Part shown: positions 1 through 10,344 of the stretch, piece after piece
Layout of the letters: every line of letters begins with the position of its first letter
Position numbering within the stretch: position 1 is the first letter of the stretch
From: Anodontia alba
Lineage: Eukaryota; Mollusca; Bivalvia; Lucinida; Lucinidae
Assembly (NCBI GenBank): GCA_964016985.1
Contig: OZ024826.1
Location: forward strand, 72,551,768-72,615,767
DNA length: 64,000 nt
Direction of reading: 5' to 3'
Translations under genes and position numbers: made by a program
The notes under the pieces: generated by a model
Told to the model about the DNA's origin: nothing
Databases searched by the model: none
What the model saw: only the letters and a program-made list of their open reading frames with translations

Positions 1-2905
1 CAGTACTGTCAAATATTGAAACTTATGACAAGGAAATGGCTTAAACAGTTTTTGAGATACCTTGCTTACAAGGTTAAAATGGTGAAATTTTCAAAACGCC
101 ATTAGTAAAAAAAAGTTCAGATATTTTTCAGAAGTCATTTGGTTCACCTACTTATCCTGTTCTTTAAAGGTTTTTTTTTTTTTTTTTTTTCCTTCTATTT
201 TTAGCTCTGGCAACCATTTTGTTCAGCAGAGCAGAACCATTTTAGCAATTTTGGCAAAGGGGCATAAGAAGAACATTGATGTGAAATTATTTTGAAATCT
301 TGCCACTGGCAACTGAGATGTCGTTTAAAGGTTTTCTATTTTGAGCTCTGGTGACCATTTTGTTCAGCAGAGCAGAACCATTTGGGCAATTTTGGCAAAG
401 GGGATAAGAGGAACATTTCTGTGAAATCATTTTGAAATCAGGCCACTGGCCAAGGAAGAGATATTTAATGTTTTTTTTTTTCTATTTTTAGCTCTGGCTG
501 CCATTTTCTTCAGCCGAGCAGAACTTTTTTAGCAATTTTGGTAAAGGGCTATAAGAGGAACACTTCTGTGAAATTACTTTGAAATCAGGACATTGGCTGC
601 GGAGGAGATGTCTTTTAAAGGTTTTTCTATTTTTAGCTCTGGCCACCATTTTGTTCAGCCAAGCAAAGCCATTTTAGTACCTTTGGTTGAGGGCCATTGG
701 TGGAACACTTCTGTGCAAATATTTTGAAATCAGGCCATTGGCCAAGGACGAGATGTCGTTTGAAGATTTTCTATTTTTTAGCTCTGGTGGTCATCTTGTT
801 CAATGGCGCAGAACCATTGCAGACATCGTGGATTTTCAATCGACATACTTTTAGCTTTTCGATCCAGAAGTCATCCTGATGCTAAAGAGCAAGTTCCAGC
901 TCAAAGTGATCTATGGTCTGAGAAGAGAATCTGATGTAAAAAAATTGATTTTCAAGATGGCGGCTGTGGTGGCCATCTTGAATTTTCTATCAGCTCATTT
1001 AGCTATTTTGTGTCTCATAAGCACCCTAATGCTCATCATCAAGTTTTGATTCAACTGGATTATAGAGGAGATGTCCAAAATATGAATTATCAACATTTTT
1101 CCCATATAATATATAGGGCCCATACAAATACATGGGGAAGCAAATTTGACCTTGCTGTAAAAAGGTCAAACATCAATGTAGGAAAATCATTTTAGCAACT
1201 TTGGTAGATCTCCTGTCCCTGAGGATTTGTGCAAAGATAAGGCCCCAGGGCTTATTTGGTTCTGGAGAAGAAGATTTTTAAAGGTTTTTACCATATATGG
1301 GCATGGCAGCCATCTTGGTCAATGAACTGTGACCATTTTAGCAATCTTTCGTTATCCCAACCTAAGGAGGCTCCACATAAAATTTGAGCAACATTGGCCC
1401 AGAGGCTTCAGAGGAGTAGTCATTTGAAATTCTCAACATTTTTCCCATACAAATGTATGGTGCCCATACAAATGCATAAGGAAGCAAACTTGACCTCACT
1501 GTAAAAAGGTCAAACATCAATGTATGACCATCATTTTAGCAACTTTGGTAGACCTCCCATCCCTGATGATTTGTGCAAAGATTCAGCCCCAAAGTATCCT
1601 CAGTTCTGGAGAAGAAGATTTTTAAAGGTTTTTACTGTATATAGGCATGGTAGCCATCTTGGTCAATGGACTGCGACCATTTTAGCAACCTTTCGTTATC
1701 CCAACCTAAGGAGGCTCCACATGAAATTTTAGCAACATTAGCCCAGAGGCTTCAGAGAAGTCATTTGAAATTCTCAACATTTTTCCCATACAAATGTATG
1801 GTGCCCATACAAATGCATAGGGAAGCAAACTTGACCTTGCCGTAAAAAGGTCAAACGTCAATGTACGACCATCATTTTAGCAATTTTGGTAGACCTCCCA
1901 TCCCTGATGATTTGTGCAAAGATTCAGCCCCAAGGTATCCTCAGTTCTGGAGAAGAAGATTTTTAAAGGTTTTTACCATATATAGGCATGGCAGCCATCT
2001 TGGTCAATGGACTGCGATCATTTCAGCAATCTTTCGTTATCCCAACCTAAGGAGGCTCCACATGAAATTTGAGAAACATTGGCCCAGAGGCTTCAGAGGA
2101 GAAGTCGTTTGAAATTCCCACATTTTTCCCATACAAATGTATGGTGCCCATACAAATGCATAGGGACGCAAACTTAACCTCGCCGTAAAAATGTCAAACT
2201 TCAATGTACAACAATTATTTTAGCAACTTTGGTAGACCTCTCATCCCCGATGATATGTGCAAAGATTCAGCCCCAAGGCATCCTCGGTTCTGGAGTAGAA
2301 GATTTTTAAAGGTTTTTACCATATATAGGCATGGCAGCCATCTTGGTCAATGGAGTGTGTCCATTTTAGCAATCTTTCGTTATCCCAACCTAAGGAGGCT
2401 CCATATGAAATTGAAGCAAAACTGGCTCAGCAGCTTCAGAGGAGAAGTTGTTTGAAATTCTCAACATTTTTCCCATACAAATGTATGGTGTCCATACAAA
2501 TGCATAGGGAAGCAAACTTGACCTCGCCGTAAAAAGGTCAAACGTCAATGTACAACAATTATTTTAGCAATTTGGTAGACCGCTTGTCCCCAATGAATTA
2601 TGCAAAGATTCAGCCCCAAGGCAGTTCCTCGATTTTGGAGAAGAAGATTTTTAAAGGTTTTTACCATATATGGGTATGGCGGCCATCTTGGTCAACAGAC
2701 CGCGACCATTTTAGTAATCTTTCGTTCCCCCAACCTAAGGAGGCTCCAGATGAAATTTGAGCAAAACTGGCTCAGCGGCTTCAGAGGAGAAGTCGTTTGA
2801 AAATGTTATCAGACGGACACACACACGGACGGACGGACGACAGATGAAAAGTGATCACAATAGCTCATCCTGAGCATAGCTCAGGTGAGCTAATAACAAA
2901 CTAAC
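1..2905. repeat. Satellite arrays ending in a palindrome
   Basis: No gene is supported here. From about 195 to 900 a unit of about 145 bp recurs five times (AGCTCTGG at 203, 344, 490, 635 and 780). From about 1180 to 2810 a second unit of 341-344 bp recurs nearly five times (equivalent points at 1520, 1861, 2204 and 2548). Short open frames in each unit, such as those at 1520, 1861 and 2204, are repeats of each other and not genes. The array ends in a GGAC-type microsatellite (about 2815-2840) and a palindrome (about 2860-2893) with arms AGCTCA and TGAGCT. The same order of array, GGAC tract and palindrome recurs at 18.3-22.1, 27.2-29.1 and 61.6-63.9 kb, which suggests a mobile element carrying satellites. 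Bases 1-195 hold nothing recognisable. Confidence 0.85.
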
Positions 2906-2959
2906 TGTAAACTAGTCATACCTTATCAACTGGGGCATACTGCACAGCTACATTCTGGA

Positions 2960-3670
2960 CCAGTCTAGGTGTGAATCAGCCTCCTGAATTCCTTATATTC
3001 AGACACATTTCTTTGCTCATTTGGGAGGCTGTTCCACACCCTTGCAGCCTGGAAACGGAATGACCACTGTCGTATGCCACCATTAAGGGTATCTGCAACA
3101 TGTTTCCATACCTGAAAGAATAATTTGAAAGTCTGACATTGACTAGATCTCTGATATATACAGGGGCAAGCTTATTAATAGACTTTAAAGTTTCTAAAGC
3201 AATTGTTCTCAGCCTCCCAAGGTTTAATATGGGAAGATTTACCTTGTTTCTAAGATGTATCATACTCAATAAAAACAATCTTTAGACCTCTGCAGTTTCT
3301 TTAAATCTTCTGTGTTAGCTTTGCTGCAGAAGTGCCAGACAATAGAGCAGTAGCCAAAATTCAATCTGACAAAAGATTAAAAAAAACATGAAGTTTGGTT
3401 TCAACTGTAAAAAAATTGCTGATCTTCTGGAATACATTGTGTATGTTTAACTGTCTGGCTACTTTCTGGCAAATCCTGGAAATCTGTTCATTAAAACTGA
3501 GCTGGCAACCCAGCTTAACACCAAAGAGCTTCACTACCTCCTCACAAGGTATACTGTTACCAGAGACAGTGAAACTCTCAAGCTCAGAATAAGTCTTTTT
3601 ACCAAATGCAAAGGCTTGGAACTTTCTAGAATTTGCTGGCATTTGATTTTCATCCAACTAGTTGAGACAG
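2960..3670 (-). pseudogene. LINE reverse-transcriptase 3' fragment, broken
   Basis: Minus-strand frames at 3361-3657 and 2976-3278 together resemble the C-terminal third of a non-LTR retrotransposon ORF2, downstream of the polymerase active site. Visible family-like stretches are KFQAFAFGKKTY, VKLFGVKLG and RQLNIH in the first part, and LKSINKLAPVYIRDL in the second. The two parts are in different frames and stops lie between them, so the copy is dead. It is 5' truncated, as is usual for LINE insertions. The clade cannot be settled by eye. Confidence 0.75.
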
Positions 3671-3701
3671 ACACAACTTTCATCTTCCATTACATTTATG
3701 A

Positions 3702-4008
3702 GGCCAGCTTCAGTGGCTCAGTTGAATGCACATCCAACTGGTGATCAAGAGGTTGTGGGTTCAACCCTTGCCGGGTCGGCAACATTCTTTTGTGGAGACT
3801 GATCATGAAATATTTTCTAAGGTCATTCTCTCTCTTCCACTGAATCAAGAAGGACAGTTGTCAGTTTCCTGTGAAAGAATGTGCACAGTGCTGGTTAACC
3901 ATTTAAAAGACTTAGCCTGCCCAGTAAAAATGTGGTAGGTAAACTGACCACACTCGACATGACCCTATTGGGTTGACTGGGCTGTAAAACCTCAACACAA
4001 ACAAACAA
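3702..4008 (+). mobile_element. tRNA-derived SINE with target duplication
   Basis: The head resembles a tRNA gene: an A-box-like TGGCTCAGTTG and a B-box-like GGGTTCAACCC spaced as in an RNA polymerase III internal promoter. A central core follows (CATTCTCTCTCTTCCACTG to CTGGTTAACC), then a tail with GGGCTGTAAAACCTCAAC and (ACAA)n. A 10 bp target duplication, ACATTTATGA, flanks it at 3692-3701 and 4009-4018. Two inverted relatives lie at 20140-20458 and 21774-22078. Confidence 0.85.
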
Positions 4009-4104
4009 ACATTTATGAATGTGTCTAGTTGCTAAGATCAAAATGGCATCTACATCAAAAGCCTTCTTTTGTCTTCCACCAAGTGCAGGAATGTATTGTT
4101 ATCG

Positions 4105-4370
4105 TTCTTCTGTCATTACTGACAATGACCAATCCTAATCAAATGTGTGAAGTGTTATTGTTTGTGTGTGCTAAGATGGCTGATGAGACCAATCTAAACT
4201 GCCTGCTGCAGATAAAACAAGAGAGGTCTGAGGAAAAAAGCTCTGTAAATTAATAAATTGGCTCTGGCTTTCCACTGAGCATGTTTCTGCTCGGCTTCAC
4301 TGGTTCTTTTTGCTTCATACTCACCAGCACCCCTTCTTATGAGGCCTTACCACTTTGCTCAGAGGATGCT
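4105..4370 (-). pseudogene. Second 3' end of a zinc-finger LINE
   Basis: This stretch closely matches 4761-5020, the 3' end of the neighbouring LINE. Both contain CTGTCATTACTGACAATGAC at the start and similar wording through the C-terminal coding region. It is therefore another heavily truncated 3' fragment of the same LINE family in the same orientation, separated by about 400 bp that carry no recognisable feature. Confidence 0.7.
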
Positions 4371-4749
4371 CTGAAGACAGATAGAAAATGTAAAAAAAAA
4401 TGGAGTTAAAATCATCAGTCAAACTTAAAAGCCTCAGAGATTTTCAAAAGGTTGGCAAAATGTTAACAGGGCAATAATTTTTTCTGTTAAGGGATCATCC
4501 TTTTGGAAGATGGGGGTTACTTCAGCCATCTTAGTTGAGTTCGGAAGGCTTCCTTAGTTTGCCTTTCATTTGCTATGTTTGCAACAGGGTACACAGAAAT
4601 ACCGAAACACACCAGTATTTACCGTCCATCATGCTATCTCTTCCTAAACCATCAGGCAGAATTCAACCAAACTTGCTACATGACCTCCCCTTGTGGTAAG
4701 AGGGGGTGTTAAATGGCGTGAAAGCGTGTAAAGTTGTGCAAACTGGCGT

Positions 4750-6955
4750 TAATGGTTTGTCTGTCATTACTGACAATGACCAATCTTAATCACATGCGAG
4801 AAATGCTACTGTTTGTGTTCTAAGATGGCTGATTAGACCAATTCTAGCTCTAAACTGTCTGTTGCAGATGGCACAATAGAAGTCAGAGCAAGACAGCTCT
4901 GATCGTGATGCCTTAGCTCTGGCTTTGCGCTGTGTACGTTTCTGATCAGCTTCTCTGATTCTTTTTGCCTCACATTCACTAGCACTTCTTCTGATCAGGC
5001 CACACCACTTTGCTCGGTCCTGTGCAATTTGTTCCCACCACCCTGCTGGTATGTTGAAATCCTTGAGGGAGGCTTTGAGGGTGTCTTTGTATCGCTTCTT
5101 CTGACCACCATGGGAGCATTTGCCCATTTCTAGTTCTCCATAGAGAATTTTCTTTGGCAAATGTTTCTCAGGCATCCTGGTAACATGGCCTGTCCACCTT
5201 AACTGTGCCAGTTTCAGAAGAGTATGTACACTCCGCATCCCTGCCCTTTTCAGGACTCCTGTGTCTGGAATCCTGTCTTGCCACTTAATTATTATAAGTT
5301 TTTTAAGGCAGCTTGTATGGAAGTGATTCAGTCTTTTGGCATGCCACTGGTAAACTGTCCATGTTTCACATGCATACAATAGTGTTGGCAGCACCACAGC
5401 TTTGTAGACTTTCAGCTTTGTGTCAAGCCTGATTCCACTTCGACCGCAAACACTACCACACAGCCGGCCAAATGCTGCACTAGCTTTGGCAATCCTGGCA
5501 TTGACTTCATCATCAATGTGCATAACTCTTGACAATGTGCTTCCAAGGTAGGTGAACTTGTCTACCACTTGCAATCTTTGACCTTTCACTGTAATGGTGG
5601 GCTCCTTGTAAGGCTTGCCAGGTGCTGGTTGATAAACCAACTCGGTCTTTTTGATGCTGATTTTGAGGTTATAGCTGTCACAGGATATTTGATCTACACC
5701 TTTTTGCATTCTCTCTTCTGTTGGAGCACCCTTTGCCATGTCATCAGCAAAGAGGAACTCGTCTTGTACCTCTGTCTGCACCTTGGATTTGGCTTGCAAC
5801 CTTCTTAGGTTGAAAAGCTTCCTATCAAAGCGATACCTAATAGGTATACCATTGTCAACATCCTGGAAAGCAGCTGTGAGCATGGCAGAGAACATCATGC
5901 TGAACAGAGTTGAGGCTAGTACACAGCCATGCTTGACACAATTTGTCACAGGGAATGGATCAGAAAACTCACCATCGTTTTGGGACTCGTGCAAGCATAT
6001 CATCGTGGAACTGCCTCACCACTGCTATGAACTTGGTCGGACAGCCAAAATTCGCCATAATTTAAAAGACCCTCACGACTGACTGTTCCTCTGTCCTTTC
6101 TGAATCCACACTGGCTTCTGGTAGAAGTCCTGACTGTTCAAGGTGTTCATTCAGTCGTTTAAGTAGAACTCTTGCAAGGACCTTCCCAGCAACTGACAAT
6201 AAAGAGATGCCACGATGATTATCACACAACTGAGAATTCCCTTTCCGTTTGAATAGGTGGATAACTGACGTACATGTATCCTTGAATTCTTGAGGGATGG
6301 TTTCTTTTCTCCACATAATGTGAAATAACTCTTTGCAACTGGAGTTCCTCCTGCTTTGTAGATCTCAGCAGGTATTGCATCTGATCCTGGAGCCTTGCCA
6401 GATGACAGAAGTTTTATTGCTTTCACAGTTTCAGAGACGGATGGGAACTCGTCAAGCAGCAGGTTACATTCAACCTGTGGTAGTCTGTTAATAGTGTCAT
6501 CATTGACAGATGATGGCCGATTAAGAACACTATCAAAGTGCTCAGCTCATCTTTTCAAGATAGCCTCTTTGTCAGTCAGAAGACTAGTTCCAACTGCACT
6601 GAGAAGTGGGGTGGTTCCTGACATCTGGGGACCATAAACTGTCTTTAGCACATCAAAGAACTTCTTCATATCCTTTCTATCTGCAAAGGACTGGATTTCA
6701 TCAGCCTTACTGCTCAGCCAGGAGTCTTGCATATCTCTGAGCCTAGTCTGGACTGTTTTGCATATATTTGAATATGCCACCTTACTGGATACTAGTATCA
6801 CTGAGGTATGTTGTGTTTTTGGTGTTTCTCTTCAAGGAGTCCCTGGATTTCTTCGTCATTCTCATCAAACCAGTCTTGATGTTTACAACATACTGGTCCT
6901 AGGGAATCCATTGCTGAAGAGTGGATGGTGTCTCTGAAGACTGTCCAGTAAAGTA
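4750..6955 (-). pseudogene. LINE ORF2 (reverse transcriptase), frameshifted
   Basis: This encodes the reverse transcriptase of a non-LTR retrotransposon. Reading leftward from about 6955, coding-like sequence begins before the RT (WFDENDEEIQ, LRDMQDSWLS) and enters the RT core (SSGKAPGSDAIPAEIYKAGG near 6400; RGISLLSVAGKVLARVL near 6200). The longest intact frame, 4786-6003, contains the active-site FLFADD. After it come the thumb region (FTYLGSTLS, LLYACETWTVYQ, LAQLRWTGHVTRMP) and a C-terminal C2H2-like finger, CAICNRQFRARIGLISH. Breaks occur near 6790, 6330 and 6030, so the gene is dead. The endonuclease is missing (5' truncation). The finger-bearing C-terminus is characteristic of one LINE group, but I leave the clade open. 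Confidence 0.85.
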
Positions 6956-7545
6956 GCATGAAATGACCAAATTGTGTATGTTATTGCATATCTAATGAAG
7001 ACTTGATTTTTTTTTAATTTTTTTTTTTAATTGCCCATGCAGGCAAAATTGGGAAGTCAATATAGGGGAGAAGAAGGTGCTCAGCGGGCCTTGTAAAGTT
7101 GGTTGATGCAGTTATTGAATATATACTAGGACGAAAAAGAAATGCCGGGTAACCTTAATAGATACATGTAGCTTTAAAGTATTGGGCAAACTCAAGGACA
7201 CTGTTCTGCACGGGATTCTTGCACTTCAGCACGTTCCTCTCTTGGTGAGTAGTGGTACGCTATTGTTTAATTTTAATCACATGTACCGCTGCACAATGAA
7301 CGAGATATCAATCTGACGGATGTTCATTATTCTAGGGCAAGCAATAAAATATTTGTTGCATATGCTATGTACCCGGCTTTTCTTTTTTGTCCTATTATCT
7401 TTACTGATAAATAGGCTGTAGCCATCATCATCATCATCATCATCAACAACAACAGCGACACGGTCATTGTCAGCATTCTTGATCTGATGAACTAGAAACG
7501 AGATTGGGTTCTATTCTAATGTCATGTTCCTGTTACTTTAATATG
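6956..7545. other. Spacer with (TCA)n tract
   Basis: No gene is visible. The stretch holds T-rich runs (about 7009-7030) and a short CATCAT microsatellite at about 7425-7446. It separates the LINE from the left end of the DIRS-type element. Confidence 0.6.
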
Positions 7546-7735
7546 AAGTTTTTTAAAAGTAAAACATATTTTAACGAGTAATACTTAACCTATAGATAAT
7601 GTGCTATTCTATTCTGTTATTCACCCCTCCACAGAAAAAACGACCTTTCAGTCATTATAAAGTCTTAATTCAGAAGGTCCCTTTAAACAGTTACCTGTAT
7701 GACGTAGTTCCTCCCGCTCAAATGATCACGTGTCA
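7546..7735. repeat. DIRS left inverted terminal repeat with extension
   Basis: Bases 7563-7735 are the reverse complement of 14721-14893 with few changes. Both contain ACCTGTATGACGTAGTTCCT or its complement. The outer 7547-7562 is an extension with no counterpart at the right end. This is the 3' end of the element in its reading direction. Confidence 0.85.
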
Positions 7736-7807
7736 GTTTCTTTTATGTGTAAAACAATACACAATTAGGAGAAAAGAGCGAGGGAAGGGAGGTGGGACGA
7801 TAAATAC

Positions 7808-7902
7808 TTATCTATAGGTTAAGTATTACTCGTTAAAATATGTTTTACTTTTAAAAAACTCCATTTTAACTTCGTAATACATTAACATATTGATAATGTG
7901 CT
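7808..7902. repeat. DIRS internal complementary region
   Basis: Bases 7808-7860 are the exact reverse complement of 7547-7599 (53 bp), including the unique left extension. Bases 7861-7902 match the reverse complement of the right end (14851-14893) with about four differences. The two halves therefore meet at 7860/7861 in the order expected of a template for joining both ends in a circle. In known DIRS elements this region is thought to guide completion of the termini during reverse transcription. Confidence 0.85.
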
Positions 7903-8147
7903 AGAATTTGTAGAATAGGAGGGAGGATTTCTCCTAATAAGTTAGTCCCAACTTCTGAATTAAGGCTTATTAAAAAGATTTATTTTTATATATATATAAT
8001 GAGGACATAATTAGTGCTTAAGGCAATAATAAGATCCTTTAACCAAGGATAAAGTAATCCAGGGTTAAGATATATATATAATAAAGATATAATATAATTA
8101 GTACCTCTCTAGTATAGCATCAGGTCTAGGGGGGCTGTTGACGTTGT
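7903..8147. other. DIRS 3' untranslated region
   Basis: An AT-rich stretch between the internal complementary region and the recombinase stop codon, with short TATATA runs near 7990 and 8070. No reading frame is seen. Confidence 0.5.
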
Positions 8148-9149
8148 CTACACGTCCATAGCTGATTGCTGTTGGCCCCCCACCACTTTTTGGGCCACTA
8201 CAATGGGGCCCAAACTTTGGAGATTCTGTGCTTGTTGAGACATGTCTCTGAGATAGAATTTGGCAAAAGTTGATGAACTATTCCAAACCGCTGCTTGAAG
8301 TATATCATTGAGAGGAACTTTGTTGAAGAAAGCCCAAGAAGAGGAAAGAGCTCTAACTTCATGAGCTTTGATTTTAAGGAAAGAGATATCTCGTTTAGTG
8401 AGTTTCCTGTAGGCAAGTTTAACAGTGTAAGATATCCATCTCGAGATAGTATCTTTAGAAATATCCTTATTGCCTTTAATAGGAAGAAAAAGTCTAGTTC
8501 TATTTTGGCGATAAGAGCTAGTCATTTTGAGATAGAATTTCAGAGCCCTAACGGGGCAAAGAAGTCTGTCAGTATGTTCCCATTTACATATTCGAGCAAG
8601 ACTAGGAACAACAATAGGATCTGGTTTAACAGAAGGAAGCTGGTTTTTTGCTAAAAAACCAGATTTAAGAATCAAGGAAACTGAACCATCAGATTGATTA
8701 AATCTTAAATGTTGTGAATCCATAGCTAGAGCATGTATTTCACTACACCTTTTAGCAGTGGCAAGAGCTAAGAGAAAGGCTGTCTTAATAGTAACGTGAA
8801 ATTTAGAAGCCTTATCAAAAGGTTCAAAAGGTGGTTTTTGTAGACATACTAAAACCCACGATAAGTCCCATTTAGGTGTAAGAGATCTTTGTACTGGTCG
8901 TTGAAGTTCAAAGGATCTGATCAGTTCAGATAAAACTGGATTAGATCCGATTCTATTACCAGTTTTGAATTTTAAATTGTTAGAGATCATAGATCTATAA
9001 CCTTTAATAGTACTAATCTGACATTTCTTTTCCGAAAAAAGAAAGATTAAGAAATCGGCTATAACTGTAATAGGGGCCGAGATCGGATTAACCTTTTTTG
9101 TATGACACCAATAAGAGAAGATGGTCCATTTTGCATCGTAGACTTTTTG
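8148..9149 (-). pseudogene. DIRS tyrosine recombinase
   Basis: This enzyme cuts and joins DNA through a covalent phosphotyrosine and would insert the circular DNA copy of the element. Counting from the methionine at 8990 (280 residues to the stop), the catalytic set is visible: Arg in AKRCSEIHAL (residue 81), the His-x-x-Arg pair HEVR (His210, Arg213) and the nucleophile Tyr in AKFYLRDM (Tyr246). Upstream of that methionine the frame stays open to 9149, where the hAT-like insertion begins. That part encodes an N-terminal core-binding-like region (VYDAKWTIFSYWC, ISTIKGYRS). Beyond the insertion the same frame continues within the 3' end of the RT-RNase H gene, so the two genes originally overlapped in different frames, as is usual in DIRS elements. 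The catalytic part looks undamaged. Confidence 0.88.
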
Positions 9150-9150
9150 T

Positions 9151-10344
9151 CAGGGCTCGGGAAAACCAGAAAAATTGCCGGTCCGGACCGAAATTAAGAA
9201 TTCTGGACCGATTTCAAACACCCCAAAACGCTAATAAATCGGTCCAACAGGTTTGTGCCTTGAACCCCATTTTTCCCCCAACCAACCAATTTTCACGAAT
9301 CAATGATGTCTAAAAAATCACAAACGGTCAAGTCTTCCCAAACTGACAACGTCCGCGCACCCAACCTACCGCAGCACAAATTAATTACGTCATTATCCAA
9401 ACATTGTCAAAAAATCAACACTTCACTGACCTTTGAGCGGTAAACAAGCGATTAACACGAATCATCAGTAACGGTAGTCTGATAATTAATCCGTTTGTGT
9501 GACACGTGTGAATACGCTGAGAATGCAAAACGTCCAGGTGCAGTCGGCGTGTCCAAAAGATCAAAGGTCGCTTTACTGAGAGTGATAAAAGAATGCACCG
9601 CTTGAACGCACCCGTTTTCTTCCTCTTCTTTTTTGTTGATCAACACGGTTTGTCGGTCCCAGATTTGATAAATTAATTACCAAACTGTGTACGTCCTGAT
9701 CAGATGTCGCATACAACGGCGTCTGATCTGGGTATAATTGATTGATTCTGTTTGTTTTTTTGTTGTTGTTGTTGTTGTTGATTGCCGTAACACGCGAGTA
9801 TAATTCAAGGTTGATTTCACGGTAAAAATAAGTAATGCACCACTTGCGCTAGACAAGATTGGTCAGTGCTTAAAATGTAAGCAGTCTGGTAAAATCTTGA
9901 AACATTGAAAACTGCAAAAGCGCCCGTGGCGCAGGCCTTTTTTATTAGACCTAATTAGGTCCATGAAAGTCGTTTCGTTCTGTCTCTTCTGTTTCCAGCC
10001 GTCTTCGCGCTTATACAAGCAGAAATCAGTTGTTTATAAATAGTTTAGGAAAACCCTGTGGAGGTGGAAAAAACAACCATTTGTTTTGTTGTTTTTTTTC
10101 TTTCTTTTTACATACCTGACTGTATTTATTGATGACGCCAGCTTTGATTATGCTCGTTATACCCGGACTTCCGTCATATAACGGGGTTGAAGTGTATTAT
10201 TTAAAAGGAGTTATAGGACTGCCAATTGTCATTAGTTTTCGTGACAGGTGATATATACATATTTTTTTTTTTGGAAATGGGCTCATTGATGACGTCATCG
10301 TCATCAGCTGGACCGATTCAGATTTCAAAATTTCCAGAGCCCTG
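9151..10344. mobile_element. Non-autonomous hAT-like insertion
   Basis: A 1194 bp element with short imperfect inverted ends, CAGGGCTCGGGAAAA and CAGGGCTCTGGAAAT (read inward), flanked by a perfect 8 bp duplication CTTTTTGT at 9143-9150 and 10345-10352. CAGGG-type ends plus 8 bp duplications are typical of hAT transposons. No transposase frame is present, so it would depend on another copy. The interior holds a (TTG)n tract near 9761-9780. It lies inside the overlap of two DIRS genes and ends the RT frame prematurely at 10318. Confidence 0.9.

Noticed and set aside
1520..2455. Three similar 70-83 residue frames that look like a small gene family
   Set aside because: They are successive units of a 341-344 bp satellite that also continues outside the frames; the similarity comes from tandem repetition.
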